Counted from the stretch's first letter, positions 21,906 to 34,366 are shown. The stretch is 64,000 bases of DNA from Primulina eburnea (GCF_022965805.1 NC_133103.1:31993635-32057634), one strand, 5' to 3'. Notes: generated by a model from the letters alone, not told the origin. A program made the numbers and translations.

Positions 21906-22475
21906 CATGCAAAATGTAAGGATGCCACTTGTTTTCTTGTGGGCGAGGTGTATATATATTTATATACATACAAACGTATTCAGATGCAAAAATCGAGAAT
22001 CTGGGAGGAAAGCTTCAAGTTTCTTTCGATTTAAGAATTGTCATTTTACGAGCGATCCGTCCGTCAGAATTTAAATCCGACTTCAGTACCGAGTTCCTAG
22101 CAACGTAGACTACAGCTGGACATTGACATGGACAAACATGAAATGAAGTCTTCGTCTTCGTCAGATTATGAAGACAAAGGTGGGACGGGACAGGTTCAGG
22201 GTCGAGGAGATGAGGAGAGATCGAGTTGAAGTGGAGACTTCGGACTTTGATCTGAGATAGGGTTTGAACACTTGACATTAGTTGCTAAACTCTAGTTTGA
22301 ATAAATGTTTTATAATACAGGATTTGTATTGTATATACTGAGAGGTATATATATGTTTTATTTCACTACGTTCCGCAAATTAAAAAGAAAAATTTTTAGA
22401 CCCTGTTTTCTAATTGATTAATTAGTCCCCATGATGATTAAGAACTTGATTAGCGTCCGGGTCCCCACAACAGGT

Positions 22476-22487
22476 GGTATCAGAGCA
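22476..22487 (+). promoter_or_regulatory. Element D primer binding site
   Basis: TGGTATCAGAGC six bases after the LTR end CCCCACA. Confidence 0.9.
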
Positions 22488-22867
22488 TAGGTCCTTGAAC
22501 TGTAGGTTCCTTAGCACTGAGATAGAGAAGAGAGAGCGGGGTAGATTGAGTTTTCTTACCTGCGCTTGATTGCTAGCATGTGATTGATTATAATATAGAA
22601 TTACATTGTGTGTGCTAGCATGATATTATGTTTTATCGCCTGGACGTATATGGCACATGAGTAAATATAATGTTGAAATTACATTGTATATGCTAAGATT
22701 TCAGTATGTCTTTACTGTATATGAAGCTACATGTTACCAAGTTGATTTGGTAATATGTATTATTTGAAACTGGATCAGAACCAATTCTTGATCAGAGGTA
22801 AGCTGATCAGGATTGGGATTGAGACGGATTTGTCTCTGGTTACTACTAACATCTGTGATTATCATAT

Positions 22868-23833
22868 ATTCCTCCTAGAAGAATTTCAGAAAGGGCTAGT
22901 ACTTCGTCTGATCAGGTAGATATATCCGAAACTCAGATGGAAGTAAAGTTGAAAGAGCTTCAGGTATTTCAGCCGCCGATTCTGAGTGGTATCGAGACGT
23001 CTGAAGGTTGTGAAAACTGGTTTGATGATATAGAAATGCTGTTTGATTTAGAGTATTGTACAGAGGAACAGAAAGTTAAACTGGTATTCCATCAGTTGCA
23101 AGAGGCTGCCAGGAGTTGGTGGATTACAACTAAAGGAATATTAGAACTACGTGGTACGGTGATCACATGGGAAGTCTTTACAGCTGAATTTTATCGAAGA
23201 TTCTTTCCAGAATCGTACCGAGAAGACAAGAAAGTAGAATTTGAGAATTTGAGCCAAGGACAATTGAATATTGAAGGTTATGTTGATAAATTCTCTACTC
23301 TACTGCGTTTTGCTCCTCATGTTGCTGGAAATGATGAAGCTGTAACGGCTCAGTTCATCAGAGGATTGAACTCAGAGATAGTTGCCTTGATGAATATGCA
23401 ACGACCTTACCATTTTGCTGATGCCTTGAGTAAAACGAAGAGAGTGGAGACGAGTCTGAGTAGGCAACTAAAAAGGTTGTGTGTAATACAACCCCAGACA
23501 CAACAATTCCCTTCCAGATTTGATCGTGGCAGTACGAGTGGGAAGCAGGAGTTGCTAAAAGCTCGAAAGAAACAGTTTTAGAAAGTAGGAGGTGGACCGA
23601 GTGGTTCAGCTAGCTCCAGTGGCTCTAGCCCGAATTATACTGGAGTTTATTGCAGGAATTGCGGTGGGAGACATTCCCCGGAGCTATGCCATGGAGTGAC
23701 TGGTCGGTGCAACTTCTGTAAACAACAAGGACACTTTGCTAGAGTCTGTCCACAGAAGAGTTCCCGAAGATTTCAGGGAGCAGGATCATCTGGGGGTGGT
23801 GATCGAGGAACAGACCCAGGACATACTGAATGA
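22868..23833 (+). pseudogene. Element D gag, one nonsense codon and no ATG
   Basis: 322-codon frame covering a whole Gag: capsid region (CENWFDDIEMLFDLEY, HQLQEAARSWWITTKG, VEFENLSQGQLNIEGY) and two cysteine motifs, CRNCGGRHSPELC and [15 protein letters not shown] (about 23650-23755). The codon at the expected start is ATT (22868) in place of ATG, within the otherwise conserved start context CCTCCTAGAAGA seen in C. A TAG at 23579-23581 interrupts the frame before the zinc knuckles; reading continues in the same frame to TGA at 23831. Gag alone is preserved; pol behind it is decayed. Confidence 0.85.
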
Positions 23834-25999
23834 TACAGTGACAGGTACTGATCTTTTATGATTAGATCGCATATGTATTGATATATACTAATGCATTAAT
23901 TACGATTATCATTGACTGAGTGGCATTGATATACGTTGTACCTGTTGAGTCTGTATTTACTGTAGTATTGATTCTTTACTTTTTGGGGAAAGAATTTGAT
24001 ATCAGTAATATTTTGTGATATATTGTATACTGCAGTAAGTTGAGAATGAGATTGAATTAGACTAGCTTGTACTTGTATTGTCTGACTGATGACTGCTTGA
24101 TTGATATTGAGATATCGAACAAGTACAGAGCTATTATAGAGTCTTGCCAGGAGATGGTAAGATTCGGACCTGAAATGGCCAAAGAATTAATGATATACGG
24201 TAAGGATTCTTGATTTTGAATTCCTTGATATCCGTATTATATATGATCCGATGATTATCGAAAGGAATGGAGTAATTCCTTATGTATTCAGTTGATGACT
24301 GAAGATGAGCTTATCAGGGATTGATTTCCTAATAGCAGGAAGTTTGTTATAGTCTTACAGATGAGATTTCAGATTTGTCCTGTATCAGGGAGAGTTATTT
24401 CAGTCTTGATTTGATTCCAGGTATTGGTTTCATTTTAGAATTCTTATAGACTGATACTGATTGAATTGAGAGAATTGAGATATCAGTTGAAAGATTTACT
24501 GCCTGAAGAGTTAGAGTTACATCTGATTGTGTGTTTCTCTAGAAAATCCTTCAGTTCTGTTTATGGGTTGATAAATCATGTGCTTAGAAGTGTTCTGATG
24601 ATTTTATGCTCGTTCTATCTATGAGATTTGGATATATTCGTAGCATATGATAGATTGAATCGAAGAGTTGAAAATGATATTGAATATTCTGGGAACTGAA
24701 ATTGTAATATAGCAGAATTTTCGAAATGTCAGATATTTCGTTCTAGGCAGTTATTAGATCAGTATTGCGTATTGATATTTTGAATCTGATCCGATATTAT
24801 TATCATTCTGAATCCGTTTTGATACTGATTGATATGAACTGTTGAGTTTATATACAGCTCAGTCGAGTCAGAACTGATTTTGAAGATTAAAGCAGTTCAG
24901 AAGTTTGATCAGACTGTTTAGAATTTGATTTTGATTGTCAGAACAGAATACCAGGTAGGTATCTTTTTTTTTAATTTAAATTATTAGCTGATTTGTTTGT
25001 GTCAGATACTCGAATGTGAAATGACGGGTATTGTCAGATGCACACAGTAGTAGATTTAGTACTATTCTGGTAACAGAGAATGTGTGATAATTCGAATAGA
25101 CAGTTTTGATATAAACAGATGAAATCAGTTATGGCAGTATTTGTATTGATTTCTAAATAGAAATGGGAGTACATTTCTATGGATTGTGCAATGACACTAC
25201 TGCAATCTGGCCAAGATGGTGATTGTGATTGAACGATTGTTCACATCGATACATGTTATATGATACAGCAAGAGGCACAGACATGACCAGATGATGGGGG
25301 AAGTATGTAAGAAAAGGGGTCAGATTGTATTGAATGCCAAAATTGAGTATATCAGACCGTGATTTTCGTTTGATTTTATATTTTTGGCTGAATGTATAAC
25401 ATGATGTTCATCTATGATGTATAGATTTACGGATAGTCGGAGTGAACTACCCTGATACTGGAGGATATCCAGGAAATGTAGTGCTGGATTTTAGCACTAG
25501 TTGACATGATTCATTGTCACTTGGGAATCATTGTACAATAAGAGCTATTAGATGAATACCGAAATAGATTTAGTTGAGGTATTGTACAACGAGAACTGCG
25601 GATTTCCTTCGTATGGGGATGATATTGAAGTGATACCTGAGATCGGATTTGATAGGATCAGAAATCGGATAAAGAAAAAGACACTGATCCACAGGAAAAT
25701 GAGGATAGCTCGGAAATTGATATGAATTATGCTAACGTCGGACGATGACTGTTGGTATTTTAAGCCGAAGATTGAATAAATCTTTGACTAAGATTAACAA
25801 CTTTGGTCGCAGATGCCAATACTGATTTGTTATGAACTGAGAATTGGCATATACGGATGTTGTATAGCCATTGTTCTGAGATTGATTTTATCACGAGTAA
25901 TTTCGTTGATATGAGATTATTGTAGTTATGTATATCTCTTTCCTGTATCTGATTTGAAATATGATCAGATTATCTGTATAACATGAGTTGAGTGTTTGA
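23834..25999 (+). pseudogene. Element D pol, heavily decayed
   Basis: No frame longer than 60 codons survives. Scraps can be matched to C: [11 protein letters not shown] protease flank (about 24100-24150), a TIPVCEF-like stretch (about 24330-24420), and an integrase scrap around AAATGGGAGTACATTTCTATGG (about 25162) that matches WKWDHISMD of C. Family H carries the same altered scrap on the opposite strand (about 57385-57415), suggesting the decay was inherited by several non-autonomous families and did not arise separately in each copy. Confidence 0.6.
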
Positions 26000-26017
26000 G
26001 ATTTCGGGGACGAAATC
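26000..26017 (+). promoter_or_regulatory. Element D post-ORF hairpin
   Basis: GATTTCG-GGGA-CGAAATC, perfect 7-bp stem, kept although the pol gene before it is decayed. Confidence 0.7.
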
Positions 26018-26023
26018 ATATCA

Positions 26024-26037
26024 TAGGGGGGGAGAAA
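26024..26037 (+). promoter_or_regulatory. Element D polypurine tract
   Basis: AGGGGGGGAGAAA immediately before TGTAATGCCC. Confidence 0.85.
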
Positions 26038-26239
26038 TGTAATGCCCGGAAATTTAATCCCAGTAATCGGTAATTATTGATTTATAATTGATATGATTAC
26101 GAAAGGATTAATCGGGACACGAAAACAAGACTACATGTGAACTTCAAGGGATTTGGACAGAATGTCTAGCGCCCGAGCGGTAGTTATTGACCGCCCGAGC
26201 GCGAGAGGATAATAAAATGAGGAGTTGGGCAGAATGTAT
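26038..26239 (+). mobile_element. Element D 3' LTR, left piece
   Basis: TGTAATGCCCGG start. It runs without E through the GAGGA site and is interrupted after TGTAT (26235-26239) by element A1. It resumes at 42172. Total LTR length without A1 is 871 bp. Confidence 0.92.
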
Positions 26240-27849
26240 TGTGACACCTCTAACCCGTAACAATAAAAATACGCAGTGGAAATAAATTTTTCTTTAAAAT
26301 ATGGAAGGAGTTTCAAAATACATTTCATAAAATGTTTACAAAATAAATACATGATCATTCAAATGATATACAAAATACAAAACAATCATTCTTATGATCA
26401 TGTCCCAAAATATTTGCAAAATAATCTTCCTTCCAACGGTGTATGCATATGACCCCCATCCACGATCACTGTCCTGGTCGGTCACTCTTATCTGCATCAC
26501 ATGAAATAACTGAAATGAGAATAAATCTCAGCAAGTGGAACTCTACATAGCAATGATATATAGTATACTATGTAAAACATGACTTTGAAATCATAAATAC
26601 CATCAACTCTGAAACATGAATACTGTAGCAATAACTGTAGCAATAGCAATAGATAGCAATACGATGGTATTTCTCTTTTCTATGGTTGGATTGATATCAA
26701 TAGTATCTCTGTCTGTGGCTGCAAATATCCCATCGATATAAATCGATAACTGTGAGGGATAAAAGCCTATGGTCGTTGATCAACTAATTGCATGCAATGC
26801 TCTGACTATGATTAATCAATCCAATAAAACATTTGAACTCTGAATAGCATTTAAAGCCGTCGTTTCGCAATCTCATATTTTCTCTTGTATTCCCTTTTAA
26901 CAATAGTGAGACATCAATGCCTCCAATAGATAATCAATGAAATCAATACATAACAATGGATCAATGGAAGGGAATAACACTTTGAAACCTTTAAAACACA
27001 ATACATATATCATCATGTGAGCAAAGGGATGAAATTCCACTTACAAACCAATAGAACACCTCCAAACTATACTCTTGGTACACCACCTACAACAATAATC
27101 CATAAACAACACCAAAATCAACTCTATATCCAAAAATACAAGTCAAATATCCCATTAAACCAACAATAACAACACCCTATAACAACTCATCTCCAAAAAC
27201 CATGATAGAATCGCACCAAAAACTTACCTAAGCTTCCTTATACCACGGAGAATGTCGATCTCAAGTCGAATCGTCGAAAAGAAGCTTGGATTGAAGATAG
27301 GGAACAAAAGAAATGGTAGAAAACCCTAAGAAATGAGAGGAAATCTCGAAATGAAGGGGAAGATGAGGATAAGGTATGGCCAACAACTCCAAAAAGTAAC
27401 TTAAAAACTCGCCCATACTTACACCGCGGGTGCGGTCACACAAGCACCGCGGGTGCGCTAAGCTCACGGCATTCCAACAAAATATTCATGCACGATGACC
27501 GCGGGTGCGGTGCTACAATTACCGCAGGTGCGGTCTCACCGCGGGTGCGGTGCTTACACTGCCGCGGGTGCGGTGTCCTCACGGTAAAACCATCAAAATT
27601 CAACATAAATGACCGCGGGTGCGGTCCTTGCAAGGGTGTGGGTGCGGTACCACTTCGGCCAAGAACAAACCAAGGCAACTGAAAATCGAACCGAAACACT
27701 GAAACGAACAACCAACAACATCTAATACCTCAAGATAACAATAACCAATAATACTATGGCCCAAAACACAACTCTAAACATCTAAATCTTAAAACCCAAT
27801 AAACACAATAAAGCTTAAACCGTACCGTACACCGGGCTCGGCTATTACA
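26240..27849 (-). mobile_element. Element A1, 3' LTR (1,610 bp)
   Basis: Plus-strand ends TGTGACACC and GGCTATTACA, preceded by TGTAT. It contains the GC array 27424-27652 and the candidate intron stem at 26727-26760. Frames at 27436-27711 are translations of the GC array. Confidence 0.93.
27424..27652. repeat. GC-rich mini-palindrome array, ACCGCGGGTGCGGT type (A1 3' LTR)
   Basis: About eight copies of (A/T)(C)CGCGGGTGCGGT, each a 5-bp stem ACCGC/GCGGT with loop GGGT. Matching arrays: A2 3' LTR 29337-29575, A2 5' LTR 35553-35790, A1 5' LTR 41743-41975. Confidence 0.8.
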
Positions 27850-27867
27850 ATCTCCCCTCCTTCGAGG

Positions 27868-27885
27868 AATTTCGTCCGCGAAATT
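27868..27885 (-). promoter_or_regulatory. A1 post-ORF hairpin
   Basis: Minus strand AATTTCG-CGGA-CGAAATT, perfect stem, followed (minus) by the purine tract complementary to TCTCCCCTCC at 27851-27860. Confidence 0.7.
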
Positions 27886-27889
27886 GACG

Positions 27890-28149
27890 TCACTGCACGA
27901 ATAACTCAGGATACTTCTCTCTCATCTCATCCTCTGGTTCCCACGTAGCCTCTTCGATCAAATGGTTCCTCCAAAAGACTTTAACGATGCCGATCTCTTT
28001 GTTCCTCAATACTATAACTGTGCGATCCAGAATCTGAATCGGAATCTCTTGGTAAGTCAAATTCGGCGTCAAGTCCAATGGCTCGTGGCGAAGAATATGG
28101 GAAGGATTCGCAATATACTTCCTGAGCATCGATACGTGAAAAACATTAT
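27890..28149 (-). pseudogene. A1 gag-pol, 3' part (chromodomain)
   Basis: C-terminal piece of the A1 polyprotein, cut off from 36254-40417 by the A2 insertion. It encodes [12 protein letters not shown] and a chromodomain-like tail [38 protein letters not shown], ending at a stop at 27890. Chromodomains of this class sit at the integrase C-terminus and are thought to guide integration to particular chromatin. The junction base is 28149, inside the duplicated ATTAT. Confidence 0.9.
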
Positions 28150-29765
28150 TGTGACACCCTGACCCGTAACATTAAAAATACAGCGGAAATAAAATTTTCT
28201 TTTAAAATATGGAAGGAGTTTCAAAATACATTTCATAAAAATGTTTACAAAATAATCACATGATCATTCAAATGACATACAAAATACAAAACAATCATTC
28301 TTATGATCATGTCCCAAAATGGTACAAAACAATCTTCCTTCCAACGGTGTATGCATATGACTCCCATCCACGATCACTGTCCTGGTCGGTCACTCTTATC
28401 TGCATCACATGAATAAACTGAAATTAGAATAAATCTCAGCAAGTGGAACTCTAACATAGTAATGATACATAGTATACTCTGTAAAACATGGCTTTGAAAT
28501 CATAAATACCATCAACTCTGAAGCATGAATACTGTAGCAATAACTGTAGCAACAACATATCAATAAGATAGCAATAAGATGGTATTCTCTTTTCTCTGGT
28601 TGGATTGATATCAATAGTATCTCTGCTCTGGTGCTAATATCCCTATCGATATAAACCGATAACTCTGAGGGATAAAATCCTATGGTCGATGATCATCTAA
28701 TTGCATGCAATGCTCTGACTATGATTAATCAATCCAATAAAACATTTGAACTCTGAATAGCATTTAAGGCCGTCCTTTCACAATCTCATATTTTCTCTTG
28801 TATTCCCTTTTAACAATAGTGAGATATACAATACCTCCAATAGATAATCAATGAAATCAATACATAACAATGGATCAATGGAAGGGAATATCACTTTAAA
28901 ATCTTTAAAACACAATACATATAATATCATGTGAGCAAAAAGGATGAAATTCCACTTACAAACCAATAGAACACTTCCAAACTAACTCTTGGTACACCAC
29001 CTACAACAATAATCCGTAAACAACACCCAAATCAACTATATATCCACAAGTACAAGTCAAATAATCCATTAATCAACTCAAACATCAAGCCCAAGTCAAC
29101 TCTTAACTCAAAACCTTAATAGAATCGCACCAAAAACTTACCTAAGCTTCCTTATACCACGGAGAACGTCGATCTCAAGTCGGAAATCCAAATAACTCCA
29201 AGAATCAAAGGTAGGAAGCAAAAGAAAATGGAGAAAACCCTTGGAAATGGAGAGAAAATCTCGAAAATGGAAGATAGGATAAGGTAGGTATGGCCAACAA
29301 CTCCCAAAAAGCAACTTAAAAACTCGCCCATACTTACACCGCGGGTGCGCTGCCACAAGCACCGCGGGTGCGCTATGCCTTCGGCCAACCAAAATAAATT
29401 CCATGCACGAACACCGCGGGTGCGGTGCTACAAATACCGCGGGTGCGGTGCACACCGCGGATGCGGTCCTTGCACTGCCCCGGGTGCGGTCATGCCACGG
29501 CCTTCAAATTCTAAAATGATGAACAGTACACCGCGGGGGCACTCCTCTAAGAGCGCGGGTGCACTCAAGCTACGGCAATGAACAGTACCAATGCAACTAA
29601 GATCAATCCGAAATGCTGAAACGAACAATCAACACCAACTAATACCTCAAAACAATAATAACCAATAATACTATGGCCCAAAACAAAACTCCAAACATCT
29701 AATCACATAACCCAAATAAACATACAAAACTTAAACCGTACCGTACACCGGGCTCGGCTATTACA
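28150..29765 (-). mobile_element. Element A2, 3' LTR (1,616 bp)
   Basis: TGTGACACCC...GGCTATTACA, preceded by ATTAT (28145-28149), which recurs at 36254-36258 beyond a later SINE-like insert. GC array at 29337-29575. Confidence 0.93.
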
Positions 29766-29783
29766 ATCTCCCCTCCTTAGAGG

Positions 29784-29801
29784 AATTTCGTCCGCGAAAT
29801 T
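29784..29801 (-). promoter_or_regulatory. A2 post-ORF hairpin
   Basis: AATTTCG-CGGA-CGAAATT on the minus strand, immediately after the gag-pol stop and before the purine tract at 29767-29777. Confidence 0.7.
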
Positions 29802-29805
29802 GACG

Positions 29806-32800
29806 TCACTGCACGAACAACTCAGGATACTTCTCTCTCATCTCATCCTCTGGTTCCCACGTAGCTTCCTCAATCAAATGGTTCCTCCAAAGGACTTTAA
29901 CGATGCCGATCTCTTTGTTCCTCAAAACTCTAACTGTGCGATCCAAAATCTGGACCGGAATCTCTTGGTACGTCAAATTCGGCGTCAAGTCCAATGGCTC
30001 GTGGCGAAGAACATGGGAAGGATCTGCAATATACTTCCTGAGCATCGATACATGAAACACATTATGGACTCTGTCAAGATCGGGCGGTAGGGCTAATCTG
30101 TAGGCTCTGTCACCAACTCTGTCTAAGATCTCAAAAGGGCCAATAAACCTCGGACTCAGCTTACCCTTCTTACCAAATCGCATCACACCCTTGAGAGGTG
30201 CTATCTTCAAAAATACATGATCGCCAACCTCGAACTGCAAAGGTCTGCGACGAACATCTGCATAGCTCTTCTGTCTGGACTGAGCAGTCTTCATCCTCTC
30301 TCTGATCACTGCAACAACATCGGCAGTCTGCTGGACCAACTCGGGGCCCAACATCTTCCTCTCACCAACCTCATCCCAAAACAAAGGCGATCTGCACTTC
30401 CTGCCATAAATTGCCTCATATGGTGCCATCCCAATCGACGCCTGGTAGCTATTGTTGTACGTGAACTCCACAAGTGGCAATTTAGAATCCCAGCTACCAG
30501 AATAATCAATAGTACAAGCTCTGAGCATATCCTCAAGAATCTGAATGACTCTCTCGGACTGACCGTCGCTCTGAGGATGATAAGCTGTGCTGAAAGCTAA
30601 TCGAGAACCCAAATCTCTATGCAAACTCTTCCAAAACTCGGAGGTAAACCTGGGGTCACGATCAGACACAATCGACACAGGCACACCATGAAGTCTAACA
30701 ATCTCTGCAATGTAGTCCTCGGCGTACTGATTCATGGAGTACGTCGTCTTGACTGGGAGAAAGTGCGCTGACTTGGTCAATCGATCAACGATGACCCAAA
30801 TGGAATTATAACCTCTCTGAACTCTGGGAAGACCAGTCACGAAATCCATCGTAATATGCTCCCACTTCCACTGAGGAATCGGCAATGATAGCAATGTCCC
30901 AGCAGGTCTCTGATGCTCAATCTTCACCTGCTGACAAGTAAGGCACTGAGAAATGAACAAAGCAATATCTCTCTTCATACCTGGCCACCAGTAGAGTCGA
31001 CGAAGATCCTGATACATCTTCGTACTGCCTGGATGAATCGAATAAGGTGCGGTATGAGCCTCTGTCAGAATGTCTCGTCGAATATCATCGCCAACAGGAA
31101 CACAAATACGGCCTCTGAAAGTCACCAAACCATCAACACTCGAACCAAACTCAGAGTTCCCTCTCTCCTCTGCTCTAGCTCTCAACTCTGTCAACTGAAC
31201 ATCAGTCGACTGCTCTCTACGGATCCTGTCCGTCAAAGTAGATCGAATAACCAACTTTGAAAGACGAGCAATGGTACCTGGAATAACCAGATCTATCTCC
31301 TCTCTCTGCAAATCCATCAACAATGGCCTCTGAATCAAAGAACTCAATGAAGCACTCGACTTGCGACTCAACGCATCTGCCACAACGTTCGGCTTTCCTG
31401 GGTGGTAACTGATAGTCACATCATAATCTTTGACAAGCTCTAACCACCTCCTCTGCCGCATGTTGAGCTCTTTCTGTGAAAACAGATACTTCAAACTCTT
31501 GTGGTCTGTGAAGATCTCACACTTTTCGCCATACAGATAATGTCTCCAAATCTTCAGGGCGAAAACCAAAGCTGCTAGCTCCAAATCATGCGTCGGATAA
31601 TTCTTCTCATAATCCTTCGATTGGCGAGAAGCATAGGCAATAACCTTACCTCGCTGCATCAGCACTGCACCAAGGCCTCTCTTCGACGCATCGGTATAGA
31701 CAACGAAATCCTCAGAACCACTAGGCAATGAAAGAACAGGAGCTGTCGTCAATCTATCCTTCAGCTCTAGAAATGCACTCTGGCAATCGATGGACCACTC
31801 GAATTTCACAGTCTTCATCGTCAGATTGGACAATGGCAGGGCAATCTTGGAAAAATCTGAAATGAAACGACGATAGTAACCCGCCAAACCAAGGAAACTG
31901 CGTACCTCAGAGACAGTGGTAGGAATAGGCCAATTCTGAATCGCCTCTATCTTCAATGGATCAACAGCAATGCCATCTCTCGAAACGACATGGCCTAGAA
32001 AAGAAATCTGATCCAGCCAAAACTCACACTTCTTCAACTTGGCAAACAACCTCTTCTCTCGCAACAACTGAAGCACAACTCTGAGATGCTCTGCATGAAC
32101 TTCTCTGGTCTTGGAATAGATAAGAATATCGTCGATAAAGACAATGACGAAGCTATCCAAGAACGGCTTGAACACACGGTTCATCAAATCCATAAAGACT
32201 GAAGGGGCATTGGTCAAACCAAACGACATCACAAGAAACTCAAAATGACCATACCTGGTCCTGAAAGCCGTCTTAGGGACATCAGACTCCCTAACCTTCA
32301 ACTGATAGTAGCCAGACCGAAGATCAATCTTCGAAAACACAGTGGCACCATGGAGCTGATCAAACAAATCATCTATCCGTGGCAACGGATACTTGTTCTT
32401 TACAGTCACTTTGTTGAGCTCCCTGTAGTCGATACACAGCCGCAAAGATCCATCCTTCTTCTTGACAAACAGAACCGGAGCTCCCCAAGGCGAAGAACTC
32501 GGACGAATGAAACCCTTATCTAGAAGATCCTGCAACTGCGCCTTCAACTCCTTCATCTCAGTAGGAGCCATCCGTTACGGAGCCTTAGAGATAGGAACCG
32601 TACCAGGAGCTAGATCGATAACGAACTCAACATCTCTGTCCGGCGGCAAACCCGGAACATCATCCTCAAACACATCAGCAAACTCCCTCACGACATCAAT
32701 ATCATCAATATTCAACTTAATCAGTCTATCAACATCCACAATAGAAGCAAGAAACCCATCGCAACCTCTACACAGCAATCTCTCAGCCTCAAGACAAGAA

Positions 32801-34233
32801 ATAAAAGGAAGGACCAGCGAAGTACCTGAGCTGGCGAGAACTCCTCCCTGCCCATCATCTGCAAAAGTCACCTTCTTAGCAACACAATCGATAACTGCAC
32901 GGTAAGTCGAAAGCCAATCCATGCCAAGAATAACATCGAAGGCAACCATAGGGATAACAATCAAATCAGCGAAGACAACTCGCTCCTCAATACGAACAGG
33001 GCACGCAAAGACAATCGATGTCGGGCACAAGACATCTCCCGAAGGCAAAACAACACTAAGCTGAAGGGGAAGAACAGAAGGAACTATACCCAACGATCTC
33101 AAAAATAATTCAGACATAAAAGAATGAGTAGCACCAGTATCAATCAAAGTAGTAGCTACTCTGCCTGAAATCAAAATAGTACTAGAGATCAATGAAGAAT
33201 CATGATTAATACCTTCCTTGGTCATCGAAAAGATACGACCCTGCACCTTCCCTTGGCTAGCTCCTTGAGGACAATTCCTGGCAACGTGGCTTGCCGTGCC
33301 ACAACGATAACAAGTATGAGTGCCAAATCTGCACTCTCCTCGATGATGCCTGCCACACTTTGGACACAGTGGCTTCTCGGGATCAAATGGAACAACTGGA
33401 ACTGGCGGAGGTCTAGGACTCGGCTCCATCTTGCCCTTGCCCTTGAAACGATCCCTGCCTCTCTGAATAGAACCCTGGCCTCTCTGAGCAACAGCTTGAT
33501 GCCTCTCCTGCCTCTCCCTGGCGATGTCCTTCTCATCCTGCTCGGCCAACAAAGCTTTGGAGACAATCTCCTTGAAAGTCACGGCCTTGGACATGTTGAT
33601 ATCACGACGAATCTCAGCTCTAAGGCCTCGAATGAAATGAGCGCCTTTATCTTTGTCATTGGAAGCAATGTACGGAGCAAATAGGCAACCCTCTTAAAAC
33701 TTCAAAATGTACTCACCAACATCCAAGCTCCCCTGACGAAGCTCCAAGAACTCCGTAACCTTCCTCGCTCGAAGTGCATCGGGGAAATACTTGTCGTAGA
33801 ACAGGTCAGTGAACTCTGACCACTTCAGTGTCGCAACATCAACTCCAACTTTCATGGCATTCCACCAGATACGTGCAGCTTTAACCAACATGAACACTGC
33901 ACAGCTGATCCTGTCTTTGTCCTCATACTGGAGATGATCGAAGATAGCTTCAAGCGCCTTGACCCACTCGACAGCAACTAGAGGATCGGTGCTACCTGCG
34001 AATTCCGGTGGATCCATTCTCTTGAAAGCAGAAAAGACGGCATCAGTGCCAACAGCCTGAGCAACCTGACCTCTCACTTGGCCTCGACCCTGTCCTGCTC
34101 CTTGCAATCGGAGCAATTGCTGAATCTGATCGCTATGCACCTTAGCCTGCTCCTTAAGCAACTTGCCGAACTCGTCGACAACTCTCGAGGAAGAACTATC
34201 CTCACCCTCTGCCGCCTTACGCTTAGGAGGCAT
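29806..34233 (-). pseudogene. A2 gag-pol polyprotein, nearly intact (two nonsense codons)
   Basis: A single 1,476-codon frame from MPPKRKAAEGED to ELFVQ, broken only by TAA at 33694-33696 (in KFEEGCLF) and TAA at 32575-32577 (in KAPYRMAP, Tyr to stop). Order: Gag capsid (residues about 70-250), CCHC knuckle CYRCGTASHVARNC (about 310), protease [10 protein letters not shown] (about 370), RT with FIDDILIY (about 700), RNase [12 protein letters not shown] (about 840), integrase HHCC ([10 protein letters not shown] and CLTCQQVK, about 1050-1110), DDE residues in [15 protein letters not shown] and QSERVIQ, then chromodomain [19 protein letters not shown] at the end. This is the full length for a chromovirus. 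The Tekay-like assignment is inference. The primer site and both LTRs are intact; with two stops it should not be autonomous. Confidence 0.93.
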
Positions 34234-34349
34234 ACACTACAATTGCTCACAAGACACCAATCAATATATATAACAATGGATAGATGCAAGAAAACATACC
34301 CGGACAGTTGAAAGTAGACGAAGTCATATGCATTGGTCCGAAGAACACC

Positions 34350-34361
34350 GCTCTGATACCA
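34350..34361 (-). promoter_or_regulatory. A2 primer binding site
   Basis: Minus strand TGGTATCAGAGC, five bases inside the 5' LTR end (TGTCACATTTAG). Confidence 0.9.
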
Positions 34362-34366
34362 CTAAA

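Larger units (their letters stand above)
19762..22470 (+). mobile_element. Element D, 5' LTR (877 bp without inserted E), intronless type
   Basis: Starts TGTAATGCCCGG, ends GGGTCCCCACA, preceded by CTAGT. It is interrupted at 19947 by solo LTR E and resumes at 21780. GC motifs are at 19889-19930 and 21795-21905, and a TATATATATT box is at about 21951-21962. From about 22040 the leader joins three pieces that are separated by introns in B, C, E and H: ...CTGGAC|ATTGACATGG... (22121/22122) and ...GACAAAG|GTGGGAC... (22179/22180). The right LTR (26038-42845) has the same junctions, so D was already intronless when it inserted. Confidence 0.9.

Noticed and set aside
27424..27652. CRISPR-like look of regularly recurring GC repeats
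   Set aside because: Spacing is irregular, repeats are only 13-14 bases and palindromic, they sit at one position of plant LTRs, and there are no cas genes.
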